Origin: an uncultured Bacteroidota bacterium
GTDB lineage: Bacteria > Bacteroidota > Bacteroidia > Flavobacteriales_F > PHOS-HE28
Assembly (NCBI GenBank): GCA_902826215.1
Contig: CADEDY010000006.1
Span: 1-64,000 of the forward strand
Direction of reading: 5' to 3'
DNA length: 64,000 nt
A model generated the notes under the pieces. The model did no database searches. It was not told where the DNA came from and saw nothing but the letters and a program-made list of their open reading frames with translations. The position numbers and the translations under genes were made by a program. This document shows, piece by piece, positions 27,031-35,888 of the stretch; the stretch's first letter is position 1; each line of letters starts with the position of its first letter.

Positions 27031-30000
27031 ATGCCAAGTATCACACTACCCGTTCTATTCTCGGTCTCCCAGCGTTGCCTTTCCTTCTTCCTCCTGCTGG
27101 CTCTTCTGGGTTCCGAGGTCCGCGATGCAAGGGGCCAATCCTTCCCGACCGGGTTCAGTCAGTCCACCGTTGCTGGTGGAACTTTCAACCAGCCAGTGGG
27201 TGTGACCTGGGATGCGAATGGTCGCCAATACGTCTGGGAGAAGGGTGGTAAAGTGTGGATCATCAGCAACGGCGTTCGGCTCGCACAGCCCTTGATCGAT
27301 ATCAGTGAAGAAGTCGGGAACTGGCGCGACCATGGATTCCTTGGTTTCACGCTTGACCCGGATTTCTTGACCAACGGCCGCATCTATATGCTCTATATGG
27401 TGGATCGACATCACCTGATGAATTTCGGTACCCCGAACTATAGCGCCACAACGAACGAGTACTACGCCGCGACCATCATGCGCATCAGTAGGTACACGGC
27501 GATCGGTCCGAATTTCAACACTGTGGACTACAATAGCCGGGTGGTGCTTCTAGGCGAAACACGGCAGACCGGCGTTGCCCTGCTGCACGAATCCCACAGC
27601 ACTGGTTCTTTGGCATTCGGCGCTGATGGCACCTTGATGGCCACTGTGGGGGACGCTGCGAGTTACAACAACACGGATACCGGAAATTCACCGGATACCT
27701 ACGACGGTATTGCGCTCAATGATGGCATCATCCGTGCCGCTGAGGATGTCGGTGCCATGCGTGCCCAGTTGCTCAACTGCCACAACGGAAAGATGCTACG
27801 GATCGATCCCAATACGGGAGATGGCGTACCGAGCAATCCGTTCTACGACGCGGCCGCACCGCGTTCTCCCAAGTCACGCGTTTGGGCGCTCGGCTTCCGT
27901 AACCCGTATCGGATGACGAAGAAGCCCGGCACCGGTAGCACGAACCCCGCTGACGGCAACCCCGGCGTGTTCTACGTGGGCGATGTCGGCTACGTGACCT
28001 GGGAAGAAACGAACGTGTGCTATGAAGGCGGGATGAATTTCGGTTGGCCTTTGTTCGAAGGAATGGAAGCGTGCCCTCCTTACATGGCCGCGATAACGAC
28101 GAATCTGGATGCGCCGAACCCTTTCTACAATGGTGTTTCGTGCACGCAGCAGTACCTGACCTTCCAGGATCTCTTGAAGCAGGACACCAGGCAAGTGCTC
28201 AATAACCACCCCAGCCCCTGCGATCCCAACGTGTTCCTGCCCAACACGGTGAATACCTTCCTGCATTCACGCCCCAGTGTGGATTGGAGGCACGGCAATC
28301 AATCACGGGTCGGTGGGTACGTCGGTAACACCGCCGTGACCTATGACCTCGATGCAGGCAATTCACCTGTCCCGGGTCCGCGCTTCGGTGGTAACGCCGC
28401 GATCGCCGGCCCTTTGATCAGTGGTGCGAACATGCCTGTGGGGTACCAGAACTCAGCTTTCCATGGCGATTACGTTGGTGGTTGGATCCGCCGTTTCAAG
28501 TACGATGAGAACGACAAGGTGACGAACGTGTATGACTTCGCAACCAACCTCGGGCCCATCACCTGGATCGGTTCAGGGCCTGATGGATGTGTCTGGTACA
28601 TCAAATACGATGCAGGTGAGGTGCGACGGATCTGTTACAACTTGGCCGTGAACCTCCCGCCGATCGCCGTGACCACCCAAAGTGCTCAATACGGCCCCGG
28701 CCCATTGTCAGTCACGTTCAACGCAAGTGGAAGCAGTGACCCCGAGAACGGATCGCTTACATACAACTGGAACTTCGGCAATGGAACGAGCTCCCAGCAG
28801 AACCCCACACAGGTCTTCACCTCGCCACCCGGTGTGGTGACCACCTACAACGTTGTGCTCACGGTGACCGATAATATCGGCCAGACTGCGACGCAGAACC
28901 TGATCGTGTCCGTGAACAACACCCCACCTGTGGTGGATATCACCAGTATTCCACTGAATGCCTTCTATCCCATCGGGGTGGATACAACCTATGTGTTGGA
29001 AGCTGCCGTAAGCGATGCACAGCACGGTCCTGCTCAGCTGACCTATGCCTGGAGGACGACGCTCTATCACAACGTGCACAACCATCCTGAGCCGATCGAC
29101 GCGAATGTGATCACGTCCACCGTGATCAGCGGTGCAGGCTGCAATGGCGAGACATTCTATTACAAGGTGACTTTGACCGTAACAGATGCCGGAGGGCTTT
29201 CTGGCACCTCGGAACGAATCCTGAACCCACGCTGTCAAGCCATTGCGCCGCTTGCCGTGATCTCCGCCGATGTCACCGCTGGTTGGGGGCCACTGCTGGT
29301 CCATCTCGACGGATCGGCTTCGTACGACCCGGGAACGATCGTGAGCTATCACTGGGACTTCAGTGATGGGACCTCCAGTTCAAGCCAGCTACCGACGAAG
29401 ACGTTCACTGAGATCGGAGATCACCAAGTGACGCTGACCGTAACAGATGATGATGGACTTACCGGACAGATCACCCGCGTGATCACCGTGCTTTCCCCGG
29501 CTCCCCCGCAATGTCCTGGTCCTGCTGGCTCCCTTCTACGCGAGGTGTTCAATGGCATCAGTGGGGTGACCATTGCCGATCTGGTCAACAGTCCGAATTA
29601 CCCGAACACACCTTCGTCCACAAGCTTCATGACCTCCATGGCATCGCCGATGAACGTAGGTGATAACTATGGTCAGCGGATCCGTGGGTACATCATTCCC
29701 GCTCAGACCGGCAATTACACGTTCACGCTAACAGGTGATGACAATTCGGTCGTGTATCTCGGGTTGAACGCTGACCCAACGTACAAACGCACGATCTGCA
29801 GCATACCGGGTTGGACCGGTCAAGCCGAATTCACGAAGTATCCCGAGCAGACCAGTACCAGCATCTCATTGCAAGCCGGTCAGTACTATTACGTGGAGAT
29901 CCTGAACAAGGAAGGCGGTGGTGATGATCACGTCACGCTTTGGTGGCAAACACCTTCGAACAACACAAGGACCGTGATACCCGGTTCCGCGCTGGCCCGA

Positions 30001-30753
30001 TGGCAGGACTGCTCGCCAGGCGTGCGTGTGCGAATGAATCTACAGGGGCCGTGGAACGGAACGACAGCGCTGATGAAAGATGACCTTCGGACAGCAGGTC
30101 TGATCCCTGGTTCGGAGCCCTATCAGGGGCTTGGTTTCACCTTGGTCGGGAGTGGAGGAGAGACGGTTGCTCCAGCGCTATTGGCGGTCACCGGCAAGAA
30201 CGCTGTTGTCGATTGGGTCCTGGTCGAGCTTCGGAACAAATTGGATCCATCGCAGATCGTAGCAACGAAGAGTGCTTTGCTGCAGCGTGATGGTGATGTG
30301 GTGGGTGTGGATGGCTATACCAGACTATTGTTCAATGTTGCACCGGACAATTACTATGTTGCCGTGAGGCATCGGAATCACCTTGGTGCCATGACCTTCG
30401 GTGTAAAGACCTTGAGTGCCTCGGAGACCGGCATCGACTACACGCAACCAGCAGAGGTGGTGCGCGGTACGAATGCACGACATGCATTGTCGAACGGAAA
30501 GCGTGCGTTGTACGCAGGGAACGTGATCACGGACGGGCAGGTAAAATACACCGGGGAATTCAATGATCGCGATCCGATCCTGAGCGCGATCGGTGGGACC
30601 ATTCCGACCAGTATCGCAACAGGCTATTCTACCCGCGATGTGAACATGGACGGCCAGATCATGTACACCGGTGCAGGCAATGATCGGGATCCGATCCTGC
30701 TGAACATCGGTGGTGTGGTGCCGACCAGTATCCTGCTTCAGCAGCTGCCGTAG
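27031..30753 (+). CDS. Secreted PQQ-type sugar dehydrogenase fused to PKD, PA14 and dockerin-like modules
   Basis: About 1240 residues. Signal peptide (1-36, ending DARGQ). Residues about 40-540 are a GSDH/sorbosone-dehydrogenase propeller (WRDHGFLGFTLDPDF, HESHSTGSLAFGADGTLMAT, WALGFRNPYRM, YVGDVGYVTWEETN). PKD-type domains follow at about 548-630 (NASGSSDPENGSLTYNWNFG) and 740-822 (DGSASYDPGTIVSYHWDFSD), with an Ig-like domain between them. A PA14 carbohydrate-binding domain lies at about 832-990 (TGNYTFTLTGDDNSVVYLGL). The last 245 residues include VDWVLVELR, YYVAVRHRNHLGAM and two dockerin-like calcium loops (DGQVKYTGEFNDRDPIL near 1170, DVNMDGQIMYTGAGNDRDPI near 1203). There is no T9SS type A tail. 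Likely an extracellular carbohydrate-acting enzyme. Confidence 0.88.
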   Translation: MPSITLPVLFSVSQRCLSFFLLLALLGSEVRDARGQSFPTGFSQSTVAGGTFNQPVGVTWDANGRQYVWEKGGKVWIISNGVRLAQPLIDISEEVGNWRDHGFLGFTLDPDFLTNGRIYMLYMVDRHHLMNFGTPNYSATTNEYYAATIMRISRYTAIGPNFNTVDYNSRVVLLGETRQTGVALLHESHSTGSLAFGADGTLMATVGDAASYNNTDTGNSPDTYDGIALNDGIIRAAEDVGAMRAQLLNCHNGKMLRIDPNTGDGVPSNPFYDAAAPRSPKSRVWALGFRNPYRMTKKPGTGSTNPADGNPGVFYVGDVGYVTWEETNVCYEGGMNFGWPLFEGMEACPPYMAAITTNLDAPNPFYNGVSCTQQYLTFQDLLKQDTRQVLNNHPSPCDPNVFLPNTVNTFLHSRPSVDWRHGNQSRVGGYVGNTAVTYDLDAGNSPVPGPRFGGNAAIAGPLISGANMPVGYQNSAFHGDYVGGWIRRFKYDENDKVTNVYDFATNLGPITWIGSGPDGCVWYIKYDAGEVRRICYNLAVNLPPIAVTTQSAQYGPGPLSVTFNASGSSDPENGSLTYNWNFGNGTSSQQNPTQVFTSPPGVVTTYNVVLTVTDNIGQTATQNLIVSVNNTPPVVDITSIPLNAFYPIGVDTTYVLEAAVSDAQHGPAQLTYAWRTTLYHNVHNHPEPIDANVITSTVISGAGCNGETFYYKVTLTVTDAGGLSGTSERILNPRCQAIAPLAVISADVTAGWGPLLVHLDGSASYDPGTIVSYHWDFSDGTSSSSQLPTKTFTEIGDHQVTLTVTDDDGLTGQITRVITVLSPAPPQCPGPAGSLLREVFNGISGVTIADLVNSPNYPNTPSSTSFMTSMASPMNVGDNYGQRIRGYIIPAQTGNYTFTLTGDDNSVVYLGLNADPTYKRTICSIPGWTGQAEFTKYPEQTSTSISLQAGQYYYVEILNKEGGGDDHVTLWWQTPSNNTRTVIPGSALARWQDCSPGVRVRMNLQGPWNGTTALMKDDLRTAGLIPGSEPYQGLGFTLVGSGGETVAPALLAVTGKNAVVDWVLVELRNKLDPSQIVATKSALLQRDGDVVGVDGYTRLLFNVAPDNYYVAVRHRNHLGAMTFGVKTLSASETGIDYTQPAEVVRGTNARHALSNGKRALYAGNVITDGQVKYTGEFNDRDPILSAIGGTIPTSIATGYSTRDVNMDGQIMYTGAGNDRDPILLNIGGVVPTSILLQQLP

Positions 30754-30985
30754 GGACCGTTCCTCGAAGCAATTGCGCACAATAGTTCCAAGGCCTTCCC
30801 TCTGGTCCTGCGCGGATTCAACTGTGTGGGGCATGCGTACCGCTGGGTTAGATCCATGGTTCGTGCATGTTCTGTTGCAACGGTCATGGTTCTTGATCGG
30901 CGGTACAAGTTCCATGGGACAGCAACTGCAAGGTATCCCTCGATAGGGGTCGACAAGTTGTTGAGTGAGAACCAAGGCCGTTGGA

Positions 30986-32137
30986 TCAATACCCCAAGGC
31001 GCTTCGTCGAAGGAAGAGCACCTGGCGGCCGAAGGGCCCGAAAGACCAACCCGTGCATACAACGCCGTCATCAGGTAGGGGCAGCAAATGGACAATGCGT
31101 TCCTCCTTGCCCGTGTCCACGGTTCGCTCCCAAAGCAATTCGCCCAAGGCCGTGACGCGGGCTAAATAGACATCCGAGATCGCCGAACTGAAACGTTCGC
31201 CACCGACAAGTAGGTCGCCGTTGGTCGCTTGGACCATGGCAAATACTTGATGGCCGTGCAACGTATCTCCCAAGGCCCGTGTCCAAAGCGTATCTCCGTT
31301 CAGGTCGAAGGCGGCGAGAATAGCATGCCTCGGGATCGATTGGCTTGTTTGATCGAGGGTGCCGAAAGAATCGGTCCACCCGGCAATAACACAGCCCCCG
31401 GTATTGGTCGGTATGACCGCTCGACCTTCTTCATTGAATGATCCGCCCAGCGTGGTGCTCCAATTGAACGTGCCGTCCACATCCAATTGCATCAGTAGAA
31501 TGTCGCTCTGTCCACTGAAGTTCATTTGACGACCTGTGATAAGAAGTTCAGTGCCATTTACCGTGATACCGTATGCTTCAACATCGGTCAGACTTGGATG
31601 GACGTAGGACCAGATCTCCTGTCCGCTGGGGTCGTGCCGAGCGATCAAAGCCTCATGTCGGCCATCCATGGCCCGCAGTCCACAAGCCACAACGCTGCCA
31701 TCCGGCAAGCCCACCGCGCCGAGGTATTGCACTGAACCCGGGCCAGTGAACAGCCATGTGGTGGCGATAGCACCGGTATCGTCCAATTTGACGAGCAAGG
31801 CGTCATGATCGCCATCCTCCGCGCTGAATCCACTCCCATAAAGGATACTGGTGCCGTCCTGCAAGCCCACTAAGCCCTGCAAGAAGAGTGGGTGGGATCG
31901 GGACAGCGTGCTTGTAGATTGGAGGGAGCCTGATCCCGACATGTTGAAGAGGCGTCCGAGGTGCTCGCTACCGTTGAAATCACGGACGCCGATGGTATAG
32001 CCATCACCTACGACCATGCTTCCAATGCCATCCTGCGCATTCGTGCCACCGATCGTTTGCGTGAAACTTTGACCGTAGAGCGCGAGTCCATGGAACATCA
32101 GACCTGCCCATTTCAACATTCGAAGGACACTTTCCAT
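30986..32137 (-). CDS. Secreted beta-propeller protein (delta-60/SBBP-like repeats)
   Basis: About 383 residues. The N-terminus (MESVLRMLKWAGLMFHGLALYGQ) is a signal peptide; the ATG at 32119 is an alternative start. The body consists of repeated blades that read like a transaction log: DHDALLVKLDDTGAIATTW, RHEALIARHDPSGQEIWSY, QSDILLMQLDVDGTFNWST and ISDVYLARVTALGELLWER, each preceded by a GG or AGW motif. Such repeats occur in Bacteroidota secreted proteins that usually have a T9SS tail, but this one stops right after a last blade at FLRRSALGY. A degraded or lost tail is possible. Function unknown. Confidence 0.8.
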   Translation of the reverse strand: MESVLRMLKWAGLMFHGLALYGQSFTQTIGGTNAQDGIGSMVVGDGYTIGVRDFNGSEHLGRLFNMSGSGSLQSTSTLSRSHPLFLQGLVGLQDGTSILYGSGFSAEDGDHDALLVKLDDTGAIATTWLFTGPGSVQYLGAVGLPDGSVVACGLRAMDGRHEALIARHDPSGQEIWSYVHPSLTDVEAYGITVNGTELLITGRQMNFSGQSDILLMQLDVDGTFNWSTTLGGSFNEEGRAVIPTNTGGCVIAGWTDSFGTLDQTSQSIPRHAILAAFDLNGDTLWTRALGDTLHGHQVFAMVQATNGDLLVGGERFSSAISDVYLARVTALGELLWERTVDTGKEERIVHLLPLPDDGVVCTGWSFGPFGRQVLFLRRSALGY

Positions 32138-32185
32138 GTGGCCAAGTTAATGCGCGCTTTGCTCCTTAGCCTCTAGCTTCGCCCC

Positions 32186-32842
32186 GTGCGTTCGTCCACT
32201 GGTATCCGACCTTTTCTGCTTGTCTGGCTTTGCCATTCAGCGGTGTTGCTCACGCTTGTCCTTCGTGTGGAGCGTTTCGAATTGCATCGCCTCATGCACC
32301 CGTTCCATTCCGATGGATCGGATATGTTCTTCACCTACTTCACGCACCTAGCGGACGGGCTGGTACCGCTTGCTCTATCGTTGATCCTGCTCGGTGCTGG
32401 TTCCTACCGGTCCTTTTTGATGATGGGAGCTGGATGTGGACTTGGTGCCATTGTCACCCAGTTGCTCAAACGGCTTCCATTCGCTGACGTCGATCGACCA
32501 TTCATGTTCATGAAAGAACTGGGTGATCTGCACTGGATACCGGGATTGGACCTGCACCATCATTTCAGCTTTCCTAGCGGCCACGCGACAGCGGCTTTCA
32601 ATATGTTTTTCGCGCTCGCGGTGCTGGTTCCGGGCAAATGGAAGGGTGTAGTATTCGGGATGCTTGCAGTACTTCTCGCTTATTCCAGGGTCTACCTATC
32701 ACAGCACTTCACCGTCGATATTCTTGCTGGTAGTGCCATCGGTACGGTGACCAGCATGTTGGTCCATTGGTGGCTCTATCGGAGCTCCTTTGCTCAGCGC
32801 GCGTGGCTATCGCGTGGCTTGGTGCGTCATCGGAACCAATAG
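32186..32842 (+). CDS. PAP2-type membrane phosphatase
   Basis: 218 residues with several membrane spans. The three motifs of the acid phosphatase/lipid phosphatase family are complete: KRLPFADVDRP (motif 1), FPSGHATAAF (motif 2) and SRVYLSQHFTVDIL (motif 3, catalytic His). These enzymes remove phosphate from lipids such as undecaprenyl diphosphate, phosphatidate or lipid A. The start is a GTG at 32186; no upstream ATG exists in frame and the next ATG is inside the fold. Its 3' end overlaps the convergent barrel gene by 16 bases. Confidence 0.9.
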   Translation: MRSSTGIRPFLLVWLCHSAVLLTLVLRVERFELHRLMHPFHSDGSDMFFTYFTHLADGLVPLALSLILLGAGSYRSFLMMGAGCGLGAIVTQLLKRLPFADVDRPFMFMKELGDLHWIPGLDLHHHFSFPSGHATAAFNMFFALAVLVPGKWKGVVFGMLAVLLAYSRVYLSQHFTVDILAGSAIGTVTSMLVHWWLYRSSFAQRAWLSRGLVRHRNQ

Positions 32843-33321
32843 CGGGCACCGATCCCGAAGTCGAATTCCAAGCCTGTCGCCGGCACGAGGTCAAGCGTTG
32901 GGACAACCTCCATGAAGATGTCCACGGGTGCGCCATCGAAGAGATAGGCCAGTCCCACCGGAAATCGAACGCCGATATCCACCCGACTGTTCTTTTCATC
33001 GTAATAGCGTCCACGGTGCCAATATCCGCCGTTGTTCCATGAGCGAATGCGCAGTCCGGGGCCGAAATACAAGGGAAGTTTTCCCTTGGAGACCGTGATC
33101 AATTCCATCTTGTGGAAGAGGTAGTCGCCGTGAATGTGGATGAAGCCCCCATGCCACAGTCCCCATGCTAGTCCGAAGTCCAATGCTTTGTCACCAGAGA
33201 TCCAGTATTTACCACTGATACCTGTGGGCTCTCCCAACACGAATCCGAGACCGAAGCCACTATTCTGGGCTTTGATCTGGAAGGTGATCAGCACGAGGAG
33301 GAAAGGAAGGATCCGTTTCAT
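32827..33321 (-). CDS. Small outer-membrane beta-barrel-like protein (DUF3996-like)
   Basis: 164 residues. Signal peptide MKRILPFLLVLITFQIKAQ, then alternating beta strands with aromatic ends (GLGFVLGEPTGISGKYWIS, LDFGLAWGLWHGGFIHIHGD, FGIGARYWFR at the C-terminus, ending in Phe-Arg). The GEPTGISGKYW opening resembles a small barrel family found in spirochaetes and Bacteroidota. Function unknown. It lies downstream of a 233-base intergenic region and converges with the PAP2 gene. Confidence 0.75.
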   Translation of the reverse strand: MKRILPFLLVLITFQIKAQNSGFGLGFVLGEPTGISGKYWISGDKALDFGLAWGLWHGGFIHIHGDYLFHKMELITVSKGKLPLYFGPGLRIRSWNNGGYWHRGRYYDEKNSRVDIGVRFPVGLAYLFDGAPVDIFMEVVPTLDLVPATGLEFDFGIGARYWFR

Positions 33322-33407
33322 GGGTCAAAGTTGCGACCGATCGGGGCAATGGATCAAGCAGAATAAGTGCTAGATCTCAACCATCGACTTTCATTATGAA
33401 ATGCGAA

Positions 33408-33425
33408 AGGCGCCATAGGGCGCCT
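33408..33425 (-). terminator. Hairpin downstream of the sorbosone dehydrogenase
   Basis: AGGCGCC (33408-33414) and GGCGCCT (33419-33425) with a four-base loop, followed on the minus strand by TTCGCATTTC. It is about 130 bases past the stop at 33555. The bases between have no gene; the short T tract makes this a moderate call. Confidence 0.45.
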
Positions 33426-33554
33426 CTCGGGTCAGCAACGGTCCGGACTCTCCCTTCCATTCCGCCGCTTTCCGGTTGTTTGGACGTTGATCCTGCTCGA
33501 GGTCACAGGTCGTTCGAAAATAATCTCGCCCGATGCCCATGCAGCGCAATTGGT

Positions 33555-34685
33555 TCAAGGGCTCGAATAGCTGATGCGGTAGATCCGGTCAGCGGCATCG
33601 TCACTTACAAGCAGGCTACCGTCCGGAGCGACCAGCACGTCCACCGGTCGGCCTGTTGTCCGCGCCCCCTCGAGCCATCCCTCCGCAAAGACCTCAGTGA
33701 CCGCGCTGCCGTCCGCCTGCGGAAAGGCGGCCACCAACTGATAGCCGACGGGGCTCGTTCGGTTCCAACTACCATGTTCGGCAATGAAAATGGCGTTCTT
33801 GTACTTATTCGGGAACATGTTGCCGGTATAGAAGCGCAAGCCGAGCGGCGCTACATGCGCACCCAATTTCGCAGCTGGGGGTATGAATTCAGCACAGTCA
33901 CGCTGCTTGCTGAATTCGGGGTCGGGTGTATCGCCGCCGTGACAGAACGGGTAGCCATAGTGGCCGCCGACCTTGGTTGAACGATCCAGTTCGCAGTCCG
34001 GGCTATCGTCGCCCAACCAATCCCGGCCATTGTCCGTGAACCAAAGTTCGTTCGTGCCGGGTTGCCAATCGAACCCCACACTATTCCGGACGCCGTGGGC
34101 TACGATCTCCAAATTGCTGCCATCCGGTTCCAAACGGGCTATGGTGGCGAAGATGGAGTCTTCGCTCAGGCAGATATTGCAGGGCGCGCCGACCGGGACA
34201 TAGAGCTTGCCGTCCGGGCCGAAGGCGATGAACTTCCAGCCATGGTGTGTCTCCTTCGGAAAGCGATCGGTAACCAGCTGAGGCTCGGGTGGGTCGTTCA
34301 GTCGTTGTTCGATCTTCGGAAGCTTCACGATGCTCCCAACGGCACTGACATACAGGTCGCCGGAATGGAATGCCACACCAACAGGCATGGTCAGTCCTTT
34401 GGCCACGATGTAGTGCACATCAGGGCGCCCATCTCCTGTGGTATCCTTCAAAGCATGCACAACACCTTCATCCCTCGATCCCACGAAAAGAGTTCCTTCA
34501 GCCCCCCAGCACATGGCCCTCGCATTGGAGACACCTTCCGCGAATACCTCAATGTGGAAGCCACTTGGGAGGGAGATGTTCTTCAATTCATCATCCCCCT
34601 TTTTCACCGCTGGTCGACAGACAAAGCTGCACAGGCTGAGCGCGAATACCGCCTTGTAGGTGATGGAGATCGAACGCATGCTCAT
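33555..34685 (-). CDS. PQQ-dependent sorbosone dehydrogenase-like lipoprotein or secreted protein
   Basis: About 376 residues, starting MSMRSISITYKAVFALSLCS with a hydrophobic stretch that ends in SFVCRP, either a signal peptide or a lipobox. The propeller has the sorbosone dehydrogenase hallmarks: SLPSGFHIEVFAEGVSNAR, FVGSRDEGVVHALKD, HHGWKFIAFGPDGKLYVPVG, HGVRNSVGFDWQPGTNELWF and GHYGYPFCHGG. Bound calcium and PQQ would be expected. Its ATG overlaps the stop of the universal stress gene (ATGA), so the two are co-translated. One of three PQQ-type propellers in this window. Confidence 0.88.
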   Translation of the reverse strand: MSMRSISITYKAVFALSLCSFVCRPAVKKGDDELKNISLPSGFHIEVFAEGVSNARAMCWGAEGTLFVGSRDEGVVHALKDTTGDGRPDVHYIVAKGLTMPVGVAFHSGDLYVSAVGSIVKLPKIEQRLNDPPEPQLVTDRFPKETHHGWKFIAFGPDGKLYVPVGAPCNICLSEDSIFATIARLEPDGSNLEIVAHGVRNSVGFDWQPGTNELWFTDNGRDWLGDDSPDCELDRSTKVGGHYGYPFCHGGDTPDPEFSKQRDCAEFIPPAAKLGAHVAPLGLRFYTGNMFPNKYKNAIFIAEHGSWNRTSPVGYQLVAAFPQADGSAVTEVFAEGWLEGARTTGRPVDVLVAPDGSLLVSDDAADRIYRISYSSP

Positions 34686-35125
34686 GCTTTATCCACAGAG
34701 GGCACGATCATCACGGGCACTTTACTATCGCGCAATACCTGTTCGCTCACACTGCCCACCAGAGCTTTGAAGAGGCCACTTCGCCCGTGGGAACCCATGA
34801 TGATCAGGTCCGCTTTCAAGCGTTCGACCTCGTCCAACAACGTCTCTGCGGTGGGGCCTTGAACCAATAGAGCCTCAGCAAGTAGCCCCCGGTCTGCGAG
34901 TGCTTTTGAAAGGGCTTGTAATTCCACGTGCTCCCGGCGCAGAACATCGGCGCGATGCTCTCGAATGTACTTCGGACCCGCTTCGAATCCTACGAAATCG
35001 GGGTCCGGTGCGGCTACGTGCACCAGCCAAAGCTTGGCGCCCAAAGGCTGCGCCATCGATGAAGCCACATCAAGAACTTGTGGTGTTGCATTGGATAGGT
35101 CGATCGGAACAAGAATGTTCTTCAT
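34682..35125 (-). CDS. Universal stress protein (UspA family)
   Basis: 147 residues starting MKNILVPIDLSNATPQVLDV. The ATP-binding motif G-x2-G-x9-G(S/T) appears as MGSHGRSGLFKALVGSVSEQV near residues 110-130, and the family ends with VPVMIVP. USPs bind ATP and respond to stress or growth arrest. It is translationally coupled to the sorbosone dehydrogenase, an unusual partner. There is an intergenic space of 95 bases to the AT-hook gene. Confidence 0.93.
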   Translation of the reverse strand: MKNILVPIDLSNATPQVLDVASSMAQPLGAKLWLVHVAAPDPDFVGFEAGPKYIREHRADVLRREHVELQALSKALADRGLLAEALLVQGPTAETLLDEVERLKADLIIMGSHGRSGLFKALVGSVSEQVLRDSKVPVMIVPSVDKA

Positions 35126-35177
35126 CGTTGTGGGATTTCACGCCAAGTTACGGCACGTGCTATTGGCTCCGAACAAG

Positions 35178-35200
35178 AAGAGCGGCACTGGGCCGCTCTT
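35178..35200 (-). terminator. Intrinsic terminator after the AT-hook gene
   Basis: AAGAGCGGC (35178-35186) pairs with GCCGCTCTT (35192-35200) around a five-base loop; on the minus strand the hairpin is followed by CTTGTTC. It starts 20 bases after the stop at 35221. Confidence 0.75.
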
Positions 35201-35220
35201 CGATCAGATCATTGATCGGG

Positions 35221-35787
35221 TCATTTGTTGAGTACCAATTTGCTCAGATGTTGCTTGCGCAAAGCCCCCGAACTGGCGAAGAACCATTCTTTCAGACCAT
35301 AATGGTACCCCCGACGCAGACCCGTGCGATGTGTGCCGAGTTCGCCCCTTTTTCCGCTCAGTTTCTGGAGAACCCGTGTCAGCTTCACTTCGACCTGGGC
35401 CGCTTTCATCTTCGGCTCGTTCTTCGCAGCCCAAACGCGAGCTTGCTTCAGAATTTCCTCCTTGGGAAGCAATCCGCCCTTTCGAATGGTGGCAATAACC
35501 ATTTCATCCCACGGACTCAGTTTATATCCACCGGTTTTTGCTCGACGTTTGCGTCGGCTTGGTACTGCTTGAATGGTTCCGGACAACGAAGCGTCCTTGC
35601 GCGGGCGACCTACAGGTCGTTTGATCACAGGCTCAGCATTTTCCGGCTTTTCCTTCGCACTAACCGCTTTCAGTTCGGAGATCGCCGATCGCACCTTGTC
35701 AAGTTGAAAGATGAGGCGCTTACGCTCGCCTCGGTAGTGATCCAACAATTGGTCGATGTTCTTTTGTCCTAATCTTTTGGTTGCCAT
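35221..35787 (-). CDS. AT-hook DNA-binding protein, possibly nucleoid-associated
   Basis: 188 residues, strongly basic. The N-terminal half is helical (IDQLLDHYRGERKRLIFQLD), then an AT-hook (RPVGRPRK, residues 57-64) follows, then a basic run (PSRRKRRAKTGGYKLSPWDE). The C-terminal half (VIATIRKGGLLPKEEILKQA ... VEVKLTRVLQKLSGKRGELG) looks like a winged-helix or similar DNA-binding fold. AT-hooks bind AT-rich minor groove, so a regulator or nucleoid protein is likely. Similar GRPRK proteins are common in Bacteroidota but uncharacterised. Confidence 0.75.
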   Translation of the reverse strand: MATKRLGQKNIDQLLDHYRGERKRLIFQLDKVRSAISELKAVSAKEKPENAEPVIKRPVGRPRKDASLSGTIQAVPSRRKRRAKTGGYKLSPWDEMVIATIRKGGLLPKEEILKQARVWAAKNEPKMKAAQVEVKLTRVLQKLSGKRGELGTHRTGLRRGYHYGLKEWFFASSGALRKQHLSKLVLNK

Positions 35788-35888
35788 GATGGAGCAGATG
35801 AACGATGGACGATCACTCGTCCGAATGTTTGTGAGCGAAGTGCAAAGATCGTAATTCCGAGAAGGTTCCCTTCAACAGATGGGGTCGA

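Noticed and set aside
33426-33540. A stretch with AGTCCGGAC on the minus strand resembles parts of RNase P RNA or the FMN riboswitch.
   Set aside because: The gap is only 233 bases and lacks the other conserved elements of both; no riboflavin gene is nearby.
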